NCBI RefSeq assembly: GCF_022489065.1
Contig: NZ_JAKVTW010000010.1
Coordinates: 1-64,000 of the forward strand
Source: Vreelandella neptunia
GTDB lineage: Bacteria > Pseudomonadota > Gammaproteobacteria > Pseudomonadales > Halomonadaceae
Reading direction: 5' to 3'
Length of the DNA: 64,000 bases
Numbering within the stretch: the stretch's first letter is position 1; each line of letters opens with the position of its first letter. Position numbers and translations under genes: made by a program. Shown here piece by piece: positions 44,328-52,729 of the stretch. Under the pieces are notes generated by a model. That model had not been told where the DNA came from and did not search any database. It worked only from the letters and a program-made list of their open reading frames with translations.

Positions 44328-45338
44328 ATGAAAGCGTTCGCCTTTACTCAAAGCCTGGCCATCGACCATCCTGATGCACTTCAAGAGATTGAGTTACCTA
44401 TCCCAGCACCAGAAGCCCACGACATTCGCGTTGCAGTTAGTGCGATTTCCGTAAACCCGGTGGATGCCAAAGTGCGTAACAGCGCCCTGCTAGAAAGCGG
44501 CGAGCCGCGTGTGCTGGGTTATGACGCAGTGGGTATTGTGGATGCCATTGGCAGCGCTGTTACGCGTTTTCAGCCGGGTGATCGCGTATGGTACGCGGGC
44601 AATATTGCTCGCCAGGGCTCTAACGCTGAGTTTCAACTGGTCGATGAGCGCATCGCCAGCCTAGCTCCGAAAAGCCTTTCTGACGCCCAAGCAGCCGCTC
44701 TGCCGCTAACTGCCATTACCGCCTGGGAACTGCTGTTTGACCGGCTGGAGCTGGGCACGCGCAATACTCAAGGTAAAACCTTGTTAGTGGTTGGCGCTGC
44801 GGGTGGCGTGGGCTCTATTTTGATTCAGCTTGCTAAACAGCTCACCGATATTACCGTGATCGGTACGGCGTCCCGACCCGAAAGCCAAGCATGGGTGACG
44901 TCATTAGGCGCTGATGCGGTGATTGATCATCACCAGCCGCTGGATGAAGCGCTGATCGCCGCAGGCTACGAGCAGGTGGATATGGTGATTAGCCTCAATC
45001 AAACCGATCACCACTTTGATGCGATCATTAAGGCGTTAAAGCCGCAAGGCAAGCTGGCACTGATTGATGATCCTGAGCTGATTGATGTGCGTAAGCTAAA
45101 AATGAAAAGCGTGTCACTGCATTGGGAGCTGATGTTTACCCGCCCGCTGTTCGCGACGGACGATCTCGCCAAGCAGCATGACCTGCTCAGCGAAGTAGCA
45201 GCTATGGTCGATGACGGTCGGCTAAAAACTACCCTAGGCGAGGTATTGGGCCCCATCAGCGCCGAGAACTTAAAACGTGCGCACGCCCTGATTGAGAGCA
45301 ACAGCACGATTGGCAAACTGGTCTTGGAAGGCTTTTAA
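44328..45338 (+). CDS. Zinc-type alcohol dehydrogenase-like oxidoreductase (quinone reductase branch)
   Basis: A 336-residue MDR-superfamily oxidoreductase using NADPH. I use ATG 44328 (MKAFAFTQ), with AAGAGA upstream; the frame extends to 44292. The N-terminal GroES-like domain includes VSAISVNPVDAKVRN and LGYDAVGIVDAIGS. The Rossmann part has VVGAAGGVGSILIQLAKQL. The cysteines and histidines of the catalytic zinc site are absent, so it is probably zinc-free, like zinc-type alcohol dehydrogenase-like quinone reductases. It is convergent with the TetR-family gene (30 bp apart). NemR/AcuR-like regulators often control reductases of reactive electrophiles, which could link the two. Confidence 0.85.
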   Translation: MKAFAFTQSLAIDHPDALQEIELPIPAPEAHDIRVAVSAISVNPVDAKVRNSALLESGEPRVLGYDAVGIVDAIGSAVTRFQPGDRVWYAGNIARQGSNAEFQLVDERIASLAPKSLSDAQAAALPLTAITAWELLFDRLELGTRNTQGKTLLVVGAAGGVGSILIQLAKQLTDITVIGTASRPESQAWVTSLGADAVIDHHQPLDEALIAAGYEQVDMVISLNQTDHHFDAIIKALKPQGKLALIDDPELIDVRKLKMKSVSLHWELMFTRPLFATDDLAKQHDLLSEVAAMVDDGRLKTTLGEVLGPISAENLKRAHALIESNSTIGKLVLEGF

Positions 45339-45354
45339 TACGCGCTCAACGTCA

Positions 45355-45382
45355 CGTCCATCGCTGGCTATGGCGATGGGCG
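45355..45382. terminator. Bidirectional hairpin between the oxidoreductase and tetR genes
   Basis: CCATCGC (45358-45364) pairs with GCGATGG (45373-45379), extendable by ACG/CGT outside through a G-U pair, around an 8-nt loop. It lies where the two convergent genes end, and the tetR stop is inside it. No strong U-tract is seen, so the confidence is moderate. Confidence 0.45.
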
Positions 45383-45961
45383 TACCAGTACTTGCTGGAA
45401 CAGGATCGTTTCAAACTGCTCCATCGGCTCGACGGATTTAAGCGTTTTGGCACGCAAAATGGCACCTTCCCAACCGGTAAGAATAAAGCTGGCAAGCGCC
45501 TCGGGTGCGGTGTGGCTGGCAATATCACCTCGCGCCTGTGCATCCTGCAGGCATCGCACGAAGCGCTGTTCCCAGCGCTGCAGCACGAGGTTTAACGCAT
45601 CGCGGAAGGTGTCGCTCTGGCCTGAAAGCTCTTGGCCAAGGTTGCCAATCAAGCAGCCTGTGGCATGATCGCACTCGTGCATATGGTCACGGCCAGCCGC
45701 GAAGTACCGTTTCAGGCGCTCAAGTGGCGGCGTATCACTATCTTCCAGCAGTGCCACCAGGGTTTCTTCATAAGTAGCCGCAAAGCGCTCAATCACCGCC
45801 AGCCCGAAATCCTCTTTACTGGAGAAGTAGTGATAAAAGGAGCCTTTGGGTACATCGCAGGCCTTTAAAACGGCATTAATACCCGTCGCGTTGTAGCCCT
45901 GCTGACTAATCAGCTGGGCGCCACTATCAATTAATTTGTCGCGGGTTACATTGTTTTTCAT
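45368..45961 (-). CDS. TetR family repressor, NemR/AcuR subgroup
   Basis: A 197-residue TetR regulator. The N-terminal helix-turn-helix is INAVLKACDVPKGSFYHYFSSKEDFGLAVIERF, written here in its parts: GINAVLKACDVPKG and SFYHYFSSKEDF. The ligand domain contains TGCLIGNLGQELSGQS, matching the NemR/AcuR group in which a cysteine or ligand pocket senses electrophiles such as quinones, aldehydes or acrylate. A palindrome TAGAC-N6-GTCTA lies 11 bp upstream of its start, the likely operator for self-repression. It is divergent from the RND efflux operon and convergent with an oxidoreductase gene; either could be its target. Confidence 0.88.
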   Translation of the reverse strand: MKNNVTRDKLIDSGAQLISQQGYNATGINAVLKACDVPKGSFYHYFSSKEDFGLAVIERFAATYEETLVALLEDSDTPPLERLKRYFAAGRDHMHECDHATGCLIGNLGQELSGQSDTFRDALNLVLQRWEQRFVRCLQDAQARGDIASHTAPEALASFILTGWEGAILRAKTLKSVEPMEQFETILFQQVLVRPSP

Positions 45962-45971
45962 ACGATTAAAG

Positions 45972-45987
45972 TAGACCAGTCAGTCTA
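45972..45987. promoter_or_regulatory. Probable TetR-family operator
   Basis: TAGACCAGTCAGTCTA: half-sites TAGAC and GTCTA with a 6-bp spacer, directly upstream of the tetR start. From memory, NemR/AcuR-type operators have TAGACC/GGTCTA halves, so the match is good. The site lies in the tetR/RND divergent region and could affect both. Confidence 0.6.
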
Positions 45988-46013
45988 TTGGTATCAAGTG
46001 AGTGCCAAGTAAA

Positions 46014-46035
46014 TGTTAATTGCATGTTATTTGCA
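46014..46035. repeat. 11-bp tandem duplication in the tetR/RND promoter region
   Basis: TGTTAATTGCA (46014-46024) is followed by TGTTATTTGCA (46025-46035), one base apart. An 11-bp period places the copies on the same face of the helix, so it could be a double binding site. Confidence 0.6.
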
Positions 46036-46132
46036 CATTGTTTGACTAATGGCTGCTTAACAATGCGTGATGCTAGCATCATACGCTTATTTTTCTGGAA
46101 TTTTCGCCCTAGCCAACGGATGACGCGCGGTA

Positions 46133-47359
46133 ATGATACCAAAACGCTCCTTTTCCCCCTCTTCCTCGTCTTATCAACGAGGCCGCGTTCGTTTAGGTGC
46201 CGTGGCTGCATTGTTGATTCTTGTCGGCACCCTCGTGCTCGCTTGGTGGATCATATCTCAGCCACCCCGCATCGCGCGCACAGCGCCGCCGGAACCTCTA
46301 CCTACAATGGTAGACGTAATGACCGTTACCGCGACGGCCCAGGCCCCTAATCTCTACGGTTTTGGTCGTGTCGAAGCAGAGCAAGAGGCGATGCTGGCAA
46401 GCCGTGTGGCAGGTCAGTTAGAGCGTTTTGCTGAGGGCGTCGTGCCTGGCCAAGTCGTCGAGCAGGGCGCAGCCGTGGCCTTTATAGATCAAGCTGACTT
46501 AGCGTTGACACTGGAAGATGCCCAAGCACAGCTGGCCAATGCTCAGGCGCTGCTTGCTTTAGAGCAGGCAGAGCAGCAGCGCGCCCGCAGTGAGTATGAA
46601 TCTTTTGGTCGTCAGCTCTCCGCTGAACGCCAAGCGCTGGTTTTGCGAGAACCACAGCTGCGCCAAGCGCAAGCTGAACTTACCCAGGCACGCGTGGCAC
46701 GCGATCAGGCGGCACTGAATGTTGAACGCGCCACCCTCACCGCTCCCTGGCGGGCGATGGTGCAAGAACGCTTGGTAGGCGCCGGCAGCCTGCTTAGCCA
46801 AGGAACAGAAGTGTTGCATTTGGTGGGGGTAGAGCAGTTTTGGGTGCGCGCATCACTGCCCGGCGAATGGATGGAGTGGTTGGAAGCGGGCAGCAACGTC
46901 ACCTTAACCAGCCGTGGCTGGCCCGAAGGCGCGACACGCGAAGGCACGCTAGTGTCAATGCTCCCCAGCCTGGAAGAGAATGGCCTGCAGGCACAGGTAC
47001 TCATCGCGGTGAACGATCCCCTTGCGCTAGAGAGTGAAGGCTCTGCCCTGCGCCTGGGCGATGTTCTGCGCGCGTCCTTTCAACCAGCCATCCAAGAGCA
47101 GCTTCTCTCCCTGCCCTCAGCAGCACTTCGCCCGGGTGACGTAACCTGGCGAGTAGACGAGGAGAACCGCCTGCGCCGTACGCCCGTCACGCTGGCCTAT
47201 CGCGGTGAAGAAGACGCTTTGATTCGCAGCGGCCTTGAAATTGGCCAGCAGGTGGTTACGGCGGGCTTGGCGCAACCCCGTGAGGGCCAGCTAGTCCGCA
47301 TTCGGCGGCCCAATGACACCCCGGCTCAAGCGGGAGATGAATCGGGAGACGAATCATGA
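46133..47359 (+). CDS. RND efflux periplasmic adaptor (membrane fusion protein)
   Basis: A 408-residue adaptor linking the RND pump to an outer-membrane channel. A membrane anchor covers about 22-45. The lipoyl-like halves are at about 75-110 (ASRVAGQLERFAEGVVPGQVVEQG) and 190-215 (LTAPWRAMVQERLVGAGSLLSQG), with a long alpha-helical hairpin between (about 115-185, rich in Ala, Gln and Glu). A beta-barrel and membrane-proximal part follow. The stop overlaps the pump gene (ATGA). The start at 46133 has only a weak ribosome site. There is no outer-membrane channel gene in the operon, so a TolC-like protein from elsewhere must serve. Confidence 0.9.
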   Translation: MIPKRSFSPSSSSYQRGRVRLGAVAALLILVGTLVLAWWIISQPPRIARTAPPEPLPTMVDVMTVTATAQAPNLYGFGRVEAEQEAMLASRVAGQLERFAEGVVPGQVVEQGAAVAFIDQADLALTLEDAQAQLANAQALLALEQAEQQRARSEYESFGRQLSAERQALVLREPQLRQAQAELTQARVARDQAALNVERATLTAPWRAMVQERLVGAGSLLSQGTEVLHLVGVEQFWVRASLPGEWMEWLEAGSNVTLTSRGWPEGATREGTLVSMLPSLEENGLQAQVLIAVNDPLALESEGSALRLGDVLRASFQPAIQEQLLSLPSAALRPGDVTWRVDEENRLRRTPVTLAYRGEEDALIRSGLEIGQQVVTAGLAQPREGQLVRIRRPNDTPAQAGDESGDES

Positions 47360-50300
47360 AGGCGCCACGTGGCCCACTGGCATGGATGGTCGACCACGGG
47401 GTAGCGCCTAACTTACTGATGGTGCTGTTTATCGTCGGCGGCTTAATGGCCTCGCTGGCGATTAAAAAAGAGGTGTTCCCCGAATTCGACACCGAAGTCG
47501 TTCAAGTGACGATTAGCTACCCCGGCGCCACGCCGGAAGATGTTGAGCAGAGCCTACTACTACCCGTAGAGGCGGCGATTGCCGATGTCGAAGGCATTGA
47601 TGAGCTTACCGCCACGGCCAGCGAAGGGAGTGCTAACGTTAGCGCCACACTGATAGATGGCATTGATGTGATGCGCGTCTATCAGGATATTCAGCAGGCG
47701 GTGAATGCTATCACCACGCTGCCCAGCGCCGCCGATCCACCACGTTTCACCTTGGCGGGGCGGTCGCGCAGCGTGCTCAGCCTGCAGGTGTATGGCCAAG
47801 TCGGCCTAGAGGCGCTGCATGACGCAGCCGAAGATGTGCGTGGCGAGCTGCAAGCCACTTCAGGCATTTCCCGAGCGGAGCTCTCCGGTAACCGCGAGCG
47901 GGAGATTCAAGTCCATCTGGATGAAGAGGCCATCGAGCGCTTTGGCCTGGATCACCAGGAGCTGGCTAGCCGCATCGCCGAAGAGGCGCTGGACCTTGCC
48001 AGTGGCCAGTTAACCACGGCCGAAGGTGAATGGTTGATCCGCTACCAGGGGCGGCGTAACAGCGCCGAGGCCTTTGCGGAGCTGCCGATTCTGACCAGTA
48101 CCCAAGGGGCCCCCATTACGCTGGGTGAGATCGCCAGAGTGAGCGACGGCTTTGCTGAAACGGACCGTGAAGAGTTCTACAACGGCCAACCCGGTCTCTC
48201 CGTCGATGTTTATCAGATTGGCGACCAAACCCCGACCAGTATCTCAGAAGCCGTCAACGGTGAGCTTGAGCGCCTACGCACAGGCATGCCGGAAGGCGTT
48301 AGCCTGGATATTTCCCGCGACAGCTCAGAAGTTTACGAAGACCGTCTCAGCCTGCTGTTAAAAAATGCCTGGATGGGCCTAGCGCTAGTCTTGGTGCTCA
48401 TGGCGCTGTTTTTGGAAGCGCGGTTGGCGTTCTGGGTCACACTGGGTATTCCGACGGCGTTTCTAGGGGCGATGCTGTTTCTACCCTGGATCGGCGTCTC
48501 GCTCAATATGATGTCGATGTTCGCCTTTATTATCGCCCTAGGGATTGTGGTGGATGACGCCATTATCGTTGGCGAAAATATCTACAGCTATCGGGAAGAG
48601 GGCTACTCGCTGCGCGATGCAGCGGTCAAAGGCGCCAGCGAGATCGCCACGCCGCTTACGTTCGCGATTCTGTCCAATATCGTCGCCTTCCTGCCGCTGC
48701 TGTTTTTACCCGGCTTTTTGGGGCTGATTTTTGCCACCGTTCCGGTGGTGGTAGTGACCGTCTTTCTGATCTCCTGGCTGGAAGCGCTCGTCATTCTGCC
48801 CGCCCACCTAGCGCATAGCCGCAAACCGCGCCAAACCCCGGCGTGGCAGCGCCCTCTTGAAGCGCTGCGACAACGCCTTCAGGGCGGCTTGCACCATTTC
48901 ACTTATCGCCAGTTTGAGCCTTTCCTACAGCGCGCGCTAAACCAGCGCCTGCTGAGTATTTCGCTGGGCATCGCTATTCTGCTAATCGCCCTCTCCTGGG
49001 CGATGAGCGGGCGGCTAGGCTTCTCGCTGATGCCGAGGGTTGAGTCGGATCAGGTGCAGGCCTCGGTAACGTTGCCCATTGGCAGCAACATCAGCGTTAG
49101 CCGCGAGCTTAGTCAACAGCTGCTAGACGCCGCCGATGCCCTCAGCGATCGCGAAGAGACCCTCAGCTTTAGCAGTTCACGCAGCCGCCTGGACGGCGAA
49201 AGCCTGGAAGTGCGTTTAGATATTGCCAGTGAGAGTTTAGAGGCTTGGCCACCGTCGCGGATTGCCCGAGAGTGGCGCGACCTGACCGGCGATCTACTTG
49301 GCGCCCAGTCGGTGCGTTTTGAAGCGGACGTCGGCGGTCCCGGTAGCGGTGCAGCACTCAGCCTGCGCCTCTCCCACCCGGACACCCAGGTATTGGAAGC
49401 CGCCGCCGAACGCTTGGCAGAAACCCTGGGCGGCTATGGACTTACCGATATCGACAGCGGCCTGGGCGACGGTAAACCGCAGCTAGAGATGCGCCTTTCT
49501 GCTGAGGGACGCGCCTTGGGGCTTACAGGTACAAACCTAGCCCAAGCCCTGCGTGGGCCACTGCAAGGTGCCACGGCGCTTGAGCAGTACGTCGGGCGCA
49601 GCGAAATCAGCGTTGAGGTTCGCTTGCCCAACGACAACCGTGACAGTCTGAACGAACTCTACCGCATGCCGGTGCGCACGCCCGATGGCTTGAGTGTGCC
49701 ACTGTCGCGTGTCGCTGATATCACCATTAGCCAAGCCTCCAGCAGCCTTGAACGCATTAATGGGCGGCGGATTATTACCGTGACTGCCGACTCGGAGAGC
49801 GATCTGGCGATCAACCAAGTGCTTGCGACGCTCCAGGAAGAGGTGTTCCCCAATCTGGAAGCGACCTGGCCAGGGCTTGAGGTCAGCATGGGCGGTCGTC
49901 AGCAGGACACCGCCGACAACTTGGCAACGCTAAAAACCTCCATGTGGCTAATGATTGCCGCCCTTTACGCCCTGCTCGCTATTCCCTTCAGAAGCTATTT
50001 GCAGCCGCTGCTGGTGCTGGCCGCCATCCCCTTTGGCATTGTTGGTGCCGTCGCGGGGCATATGATTATGGGCTTTGGGCTTTCGATTATCAGCCTGCTC
50101 GGTATGTTGGCGCTCTCCGGCGTGGTCATTAATGATGCGCTGGTACTGATAGACTACGCTAACCGTAAACGCCGCGAAGGCATGGGCGCCCGGGAAGCCA
50201 TCGTGGCAGCGGCCACGCGTCGACTGCGGCCAATCATGATGACCACGCTAACGACCTTTTTGGGTCTGGCACCGATGATTTTGGAAACCTCGCGGCAGGC

Positions 50301-50496
50301 GCGCTTTATGATCCCTATGGCGATTTCACTGGGCTTTGGCATGCTGTTCGCCACCGCGATTTTGCTGATTCTGGTGCCCTGCCTCTATCTCGGCATGGAG
50401 AATGTACGCGAGCGGTTTAGTGCGCCCCGCCAGCCCGCACTGGGTAAAAATCAGCTAGAGAAAAATGCGCCTAATCAAGAAGAGGGAGCTCATTAA
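47356..50496 (+). CDS. RND superfamily efflux pump
   Basis: A 1046-residue inner-membrane proton-driven pump with the usual twelve transmembrane segments in two halves, each with a large periplasmic loop. TM1 is near residue 12 (VAPNLLMVLFIVGGLMASLAIKKEVFPEF). The proton-relay aspartates are in GIVVDDAIIVGENI (TM4); TM10 has GVVINDALVLIDYANRKR. FPEFDTEVVQVTISYPGATPEDVEQSLLLPVE, in parts, marks the heavy/hydrophobe efflux type like AcrB relatives of the TriC/MexK branch. It overlaps both the adaptor gene upstream and baeS downstream (TAATG). Substrates cannot be read from sequence. Confidence 0.92.
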   Translation: MKAPRGPLAWMVDHGVAPNLLMVLFIVGGLMASLAIKKEVFPEFDTEVVQVTISYPGATPEDVEQSLLLPVEAAIADVEGIDELTATASEGSANVSATLIDGIDVMRVYQDIQQAVNAITTLPSAADPPRFTLAGRSRSVLSLQVYGQVGLEALHDAAEDVRGELQATSGISRAELSGNREREIQVHLDEEAIERFGLDHQELASRIAEEALDLASGQLTTAEGEWLIRYQGRRNSAEAFAELPILTSTQGAPITLGEIARVSDGFAETDREEFYNGQPGLSVDVYQIGDQTPTSISEAVNGELERLRTGMPEGVSLDISRDSSEVYEDRLSLLLKNAWMGLALVLVLMALFLEARLAFWVTLGIPTAFLGAMLFLPWIGVSLNMMSMFAFIIALGIVVDDAIIVGENIYSYREEGYSLRDAAVKGASEIATPLTFAILSNIVAFLPLLFLPGFLGLIFATVPVVVVTVFLISWLEALVILPAHLAHSRKPRQTPAWQRPLEALRQRLQGGLHHFTYRQFEPFLQRALNQRLLSISLGIAILLIALSWAMSGRLGFSLMPRVESDQVQASVTLPIGSNISVSRELSQQLLDAADALSDREETLSFSSSRSRLDGESLEVRLDIASESLEAWPPSRIAREWRDLTGDLLGAQSVRFEADVGGPGSGAALSLRLSHPDTQVLEAAAERLAETLGGYGLTDIDSGLGDGKPQLEMRLSAEGRALGLTGTNLAQALRGPLQGATALEQYVGRSEISVEVRLPNDNRDSLNELYRMPVRTPDGLSVPLSRVADITISQASSSLERINGRRIITVTADSESDLAINQVLATLQEEVFPNLEATWPGLEVSMGGRQQDTADNLATLKTSMWLMIAALYALLAIPFRSYLQPLLVLAAIPFGIVGAVAGHMIMGFGLSIISLLGMLALSGVVINDALVLIDYANRKRREGMGAREAIVAAATRRLRPIMMTTLTTFLGLAPMILETSRQARFMIPMAISLGFGMLFATAILLILVPCLYLGMENVRERFSAPRQPALGKNQLEKNAPNQEEGAH

Positions 50497-51902
50497 TGGC
50501 TGTGCTCACCGCAATACGCCAATGGCGGCCCTCCCGGCTAGGGCTCAAGCTGTTTGTGATTATTCTTAGCGTCAATGTGGCCATCTCAGCCAGTATGTTT
50601 CTGGCGGTCTCCTACAGTATTGACCGCGGCTTTCTCGACTATCTCAATCAAGCTCAGGAGCGCCGCGCCGCGCTGCTGGCAGATGGTCTTGTTACTCGCT
50701 GGGAAACCCAGCAGAGCTGGGAGTGGCTAGAGCAGTCACCGGAACGCTGGCCGTTTATCGTTCGCTTTGAGTTGGGCCAAGAGCATCGTGACCGGCCTTC
50801 ACCGTTAGGCGAAGCGCGCGATTTCAGCTTGCGTGCGCAAGATGGCCGCTTTGTAGTTCCCCCCCATAGCGGGCGCGAAAACTCTGGCAACTGGCACTGG
50901 TTGCCACTGGAAAGCGGCGACACCCAAATTGGGTCGTTGGGATTCCGGCCTCCTCGGGAGATGATGGAGCGCATGGAGAGCCGCTTTCTGGAGCGCCAGC
51001 AGCGTAACCTAGTGCTTATCGTCATATCACTCTGCGTGGCATCGCTGCTACTGGCGGGCGGGCTCTCCTGGTGGCTTGGGCGTCGCACACGGGCTCTCGC
51101 GGGTGCCACGCTGCGCCTCACCGAAGGTGACTATCATACTCGGCTACCGGAACGCGGCCGCGACGAGCTCTCACGCCTAGCGCGTGATTTCAATGTGCTT
51201 GCCGCCACGCTGGAAGCCAGCCGCGATGCCCGCGCCCGCTGGGTATCAGATACGGCCCATGAGCTGCGCACGCCGCTGGCGGTACTGCGCGGAGAGATCG
51301 AAGCCATGCAGGATGGCATTCGGCCCCTGAATCAGGAGAACCTCGGCTCACTCGCCCAAGAGGTGGGTCAACTAGAGCGTCTAGTGGCAGATTTACGCCT
51401 ACTTTCACAAAGCGACGCGGGCGCGCTGGATATTCAGCTTGCGCCGATGGATCTTAGCGATTGCCTTTCCAGCCGATTGGCCGACGCCGACCGCTGGTTA
51501 GTCGAAAGTGGTTTAACGCTGACGGAACAGATAGAGCCTGGCATCAAGATTCGCGGCGATGCCCAGCGCCTGCGCCAGCTGTGGAACAACCTGCTGGATA
51601 ATAGCTGCGCTTACACCCAGCCACCGGGCGAACTCCGCGTCACGCTCACCACTCAACAGGGGATGGCAGTGGTCACTTGGGAAGATAGTACGCCGGGCGT
51701 GCCGGAGGGTGAGCTTGCACGCTTAACCGAACGGCTGTATCGCGTGGAAGGTTCGCGCAGCCGTGCTAGCGGCGGCAGTGGCTTAGGGCTCTCCATCGCC
51801 AGCGCTTTGGTTAACGCACATGGTGCAACGCTGGCGCCTTCTACCTCAACGCTAGGTGGACTGCGCTGGACGCTTCGCTTTCCTCTAATGAAAACTATTT
51901 AA
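50496..51902 (+). CDS. baeS: Sensor histidine kinase, BaeS-like
   Basis: A 468-residue inner-membrane sensor kinase; E. coli BaeS is 467. TM1 is about 17-40 and TM2 about 168-190, with a periplasmic domain of roughly 125 residues between. HAMP is about 190-243, then HisKA with DTAHELRTPLAVLRGE (His255), and HATPase with NNLLDNSCAYTQ, GGSGLGLSIA. BaeS senses envelope stress and toxic compounds and controls RND pumps in E. coli. Here the gene is translationally coupled to the RND pump gene and followed by baeR, so the system likely controls its own operon. The stop codon lies at the edge of a sixfold 15-bp tandem array that forms the gap to baeR. Confidence 0.88.
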   Translation: MAVLTAIRQWRPSRLGLKLFVIILSVNVAISASMFLAVSYSIDRGFLDYLNQAQERRAALLADGLVTRWETQQSWEWLEQSPERWPFIVRFELGQEHRDRPSPLGEARDFSLRAQDGRFVVPPHSGRENSGNWHWLPLESGDTQIGSLGFRPPREMMERMESRFLERQQRNLVLIVISLCVASLLLAGGLSWWLGRRTRALAGATLRLTEGDYHTRLPERGRDELSRLARDFNVLAATLEASRDARARWVSDTAHELRTPLAVLRGEIEAMQDGIRPLNQENLGSLAQEVGQLERLVADLRLLSQSDAGALDIQLAPMDLSDCLSSRLADADRWLVESGLTLTEQIEPGIKIRGDAQRLRQLWNNLLDNSCAYTQPPGELRVTLTTQQGMAVVTWEDSTPGVPEGELARLTERLYRVEGSRSRASGGSGLGLSIASALVNAHGATLAPSTSTLGGLRWTLRFPLMKTI

Positions 51903-51990
51903 TGTTTCAGGGCTTATGTTTCCAGGGCTTATGCATTAAGAACAGATGTTTTAGAAACTGATATTTTAAGAGCTGATATTTCAAGATCAG
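51902..51990 (+). repeat. Six degenerate 15-bp tandem repeats between baeS and baeR
   Basis: Units: ATGTTTCAGGGCTT (14 bp, 51902), ATGTTTCCAGGGCTT (51916), ATGCATTAAGAACAG (51931), ATGTTTTAGAAACTG (51946), ATATTTTAAGAGCTG (51961) and ATATTTCAAGATCAG (51976-51990). The consensus is about ATRTTTYAAGARCTG. The array begins at the last base of the baeS stop and fills nearly the whole gap to the baeR start. Confidence 0.85.
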
Positions 51991-51997
51991 TTAAGCC

Positions 51998-52729
51998 ATG
52001 CTTTCCCGTTCACTGCTAAGCGAGTCTACCGCTATGTCTCATGCCGCCTCTTTGCTCGTTGTTGAGGATGAACCGAAGATCGCCCGCTTAATGGCGGACT
52101 ACTTAACCACCCATGGTTTTGAGGTGACAACACTAGGCCATGGTGATGAAGTGATACCTTGGCTGGAGCAGCACTCCCCTGCTTTGGTACTACTCGATAT
52201 TATGCTGCCGGGTAAAGATGGCCTCACTTTGAGCCGGGAAATTCGCCAGCAGTGGCCCTCCATTGCCATCATCATGGTCACCGCCAAGGTAGAAGAGGTT
52301 GACCGCTTGCTAGGACTGGAGCTGGGTGCGGATGACTACATCTGCAAGCCGTTCAGCCCCCGTGAAGTCGTCGCTCGGGTCAAAGCCGTACTGCGCCGTA
52401 GCCAGGCAGTGGCCGATACCCCAAACACGGCGCAAAACGCCCCGGTGGTGTTAAACGAAGACGGCTGGCAAGCGCTCGCTTATGGGCAGGATTTAGGCCT
52501 GACCGCAGTGGAGTTTCAGTTATTACGCGTCATGATGCAGGCACCGGGGCGTATCTTCAGCCGCGAACAGCTGATGGACCACATGTACCGCGACAACCGC
52601 ATCGTTTCAGAGCGCACCGTGGACAGCCACATCAAAAAACTGCGCAAAAAGATCCACGAAACGCTCCCCGAACTTGAGATCATCCGCTCGGTATACGGGG
52701 TCGGTTATAAGTATCAGCCGGAGGGCTAG
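51998..52729 (+). CDS. baeR: OmpR-family response regulator, BaeR-like
   Basis: A 243-residue response regulator: receiver domain with VVEDEPKIARLMADYL and phospho-acceptor Asp67 in LLDIMLPGKDG, then a winged-helix DNA-binding domain (LTAVEFQLLRVMMQAPGRIFSREQLMDH in parts; RTVDSHIKKLRKKI). VTAKVEEVDRLLGLELGADDYICKPFSPREVVARVK segments are close to E. coli BaeR, as judged from memory. Partner is BaeS just upstream. Two starts are possible, ATG 51998 or ATG 52034 (MSHAAS); conserved homology begins after both. The stop overlaps the convergent esterase gene by 4 bp. Confidence 0.88.
   Translation: MLSRSLLSESTAMSHAASLLVVEDEPKIARLMADYLTTHGFEVTTLGHGDEVIPWLEQHSPALVLLDIMLPGKDGLTLSREIRQQWPSIAIIMVTAKVEEVDRLLGLELGADDYICKPFSPREVVARVKAVLRRSQAVADTPNTAQNAPVVLNEDGWQALAYGQDLGLTAVEFQLLRVMMQAPGRIFSREQLMDHMYRDNRIVSERTVDSHIKKLRKKIHETLPELEIIRSVYGVGYKYQPEG

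Noticed and set aside
51902..51990. CRISPR array
   Set aside because: Units are only 15 bp and directly adjacent, with no spacers, and no cas genes are present.
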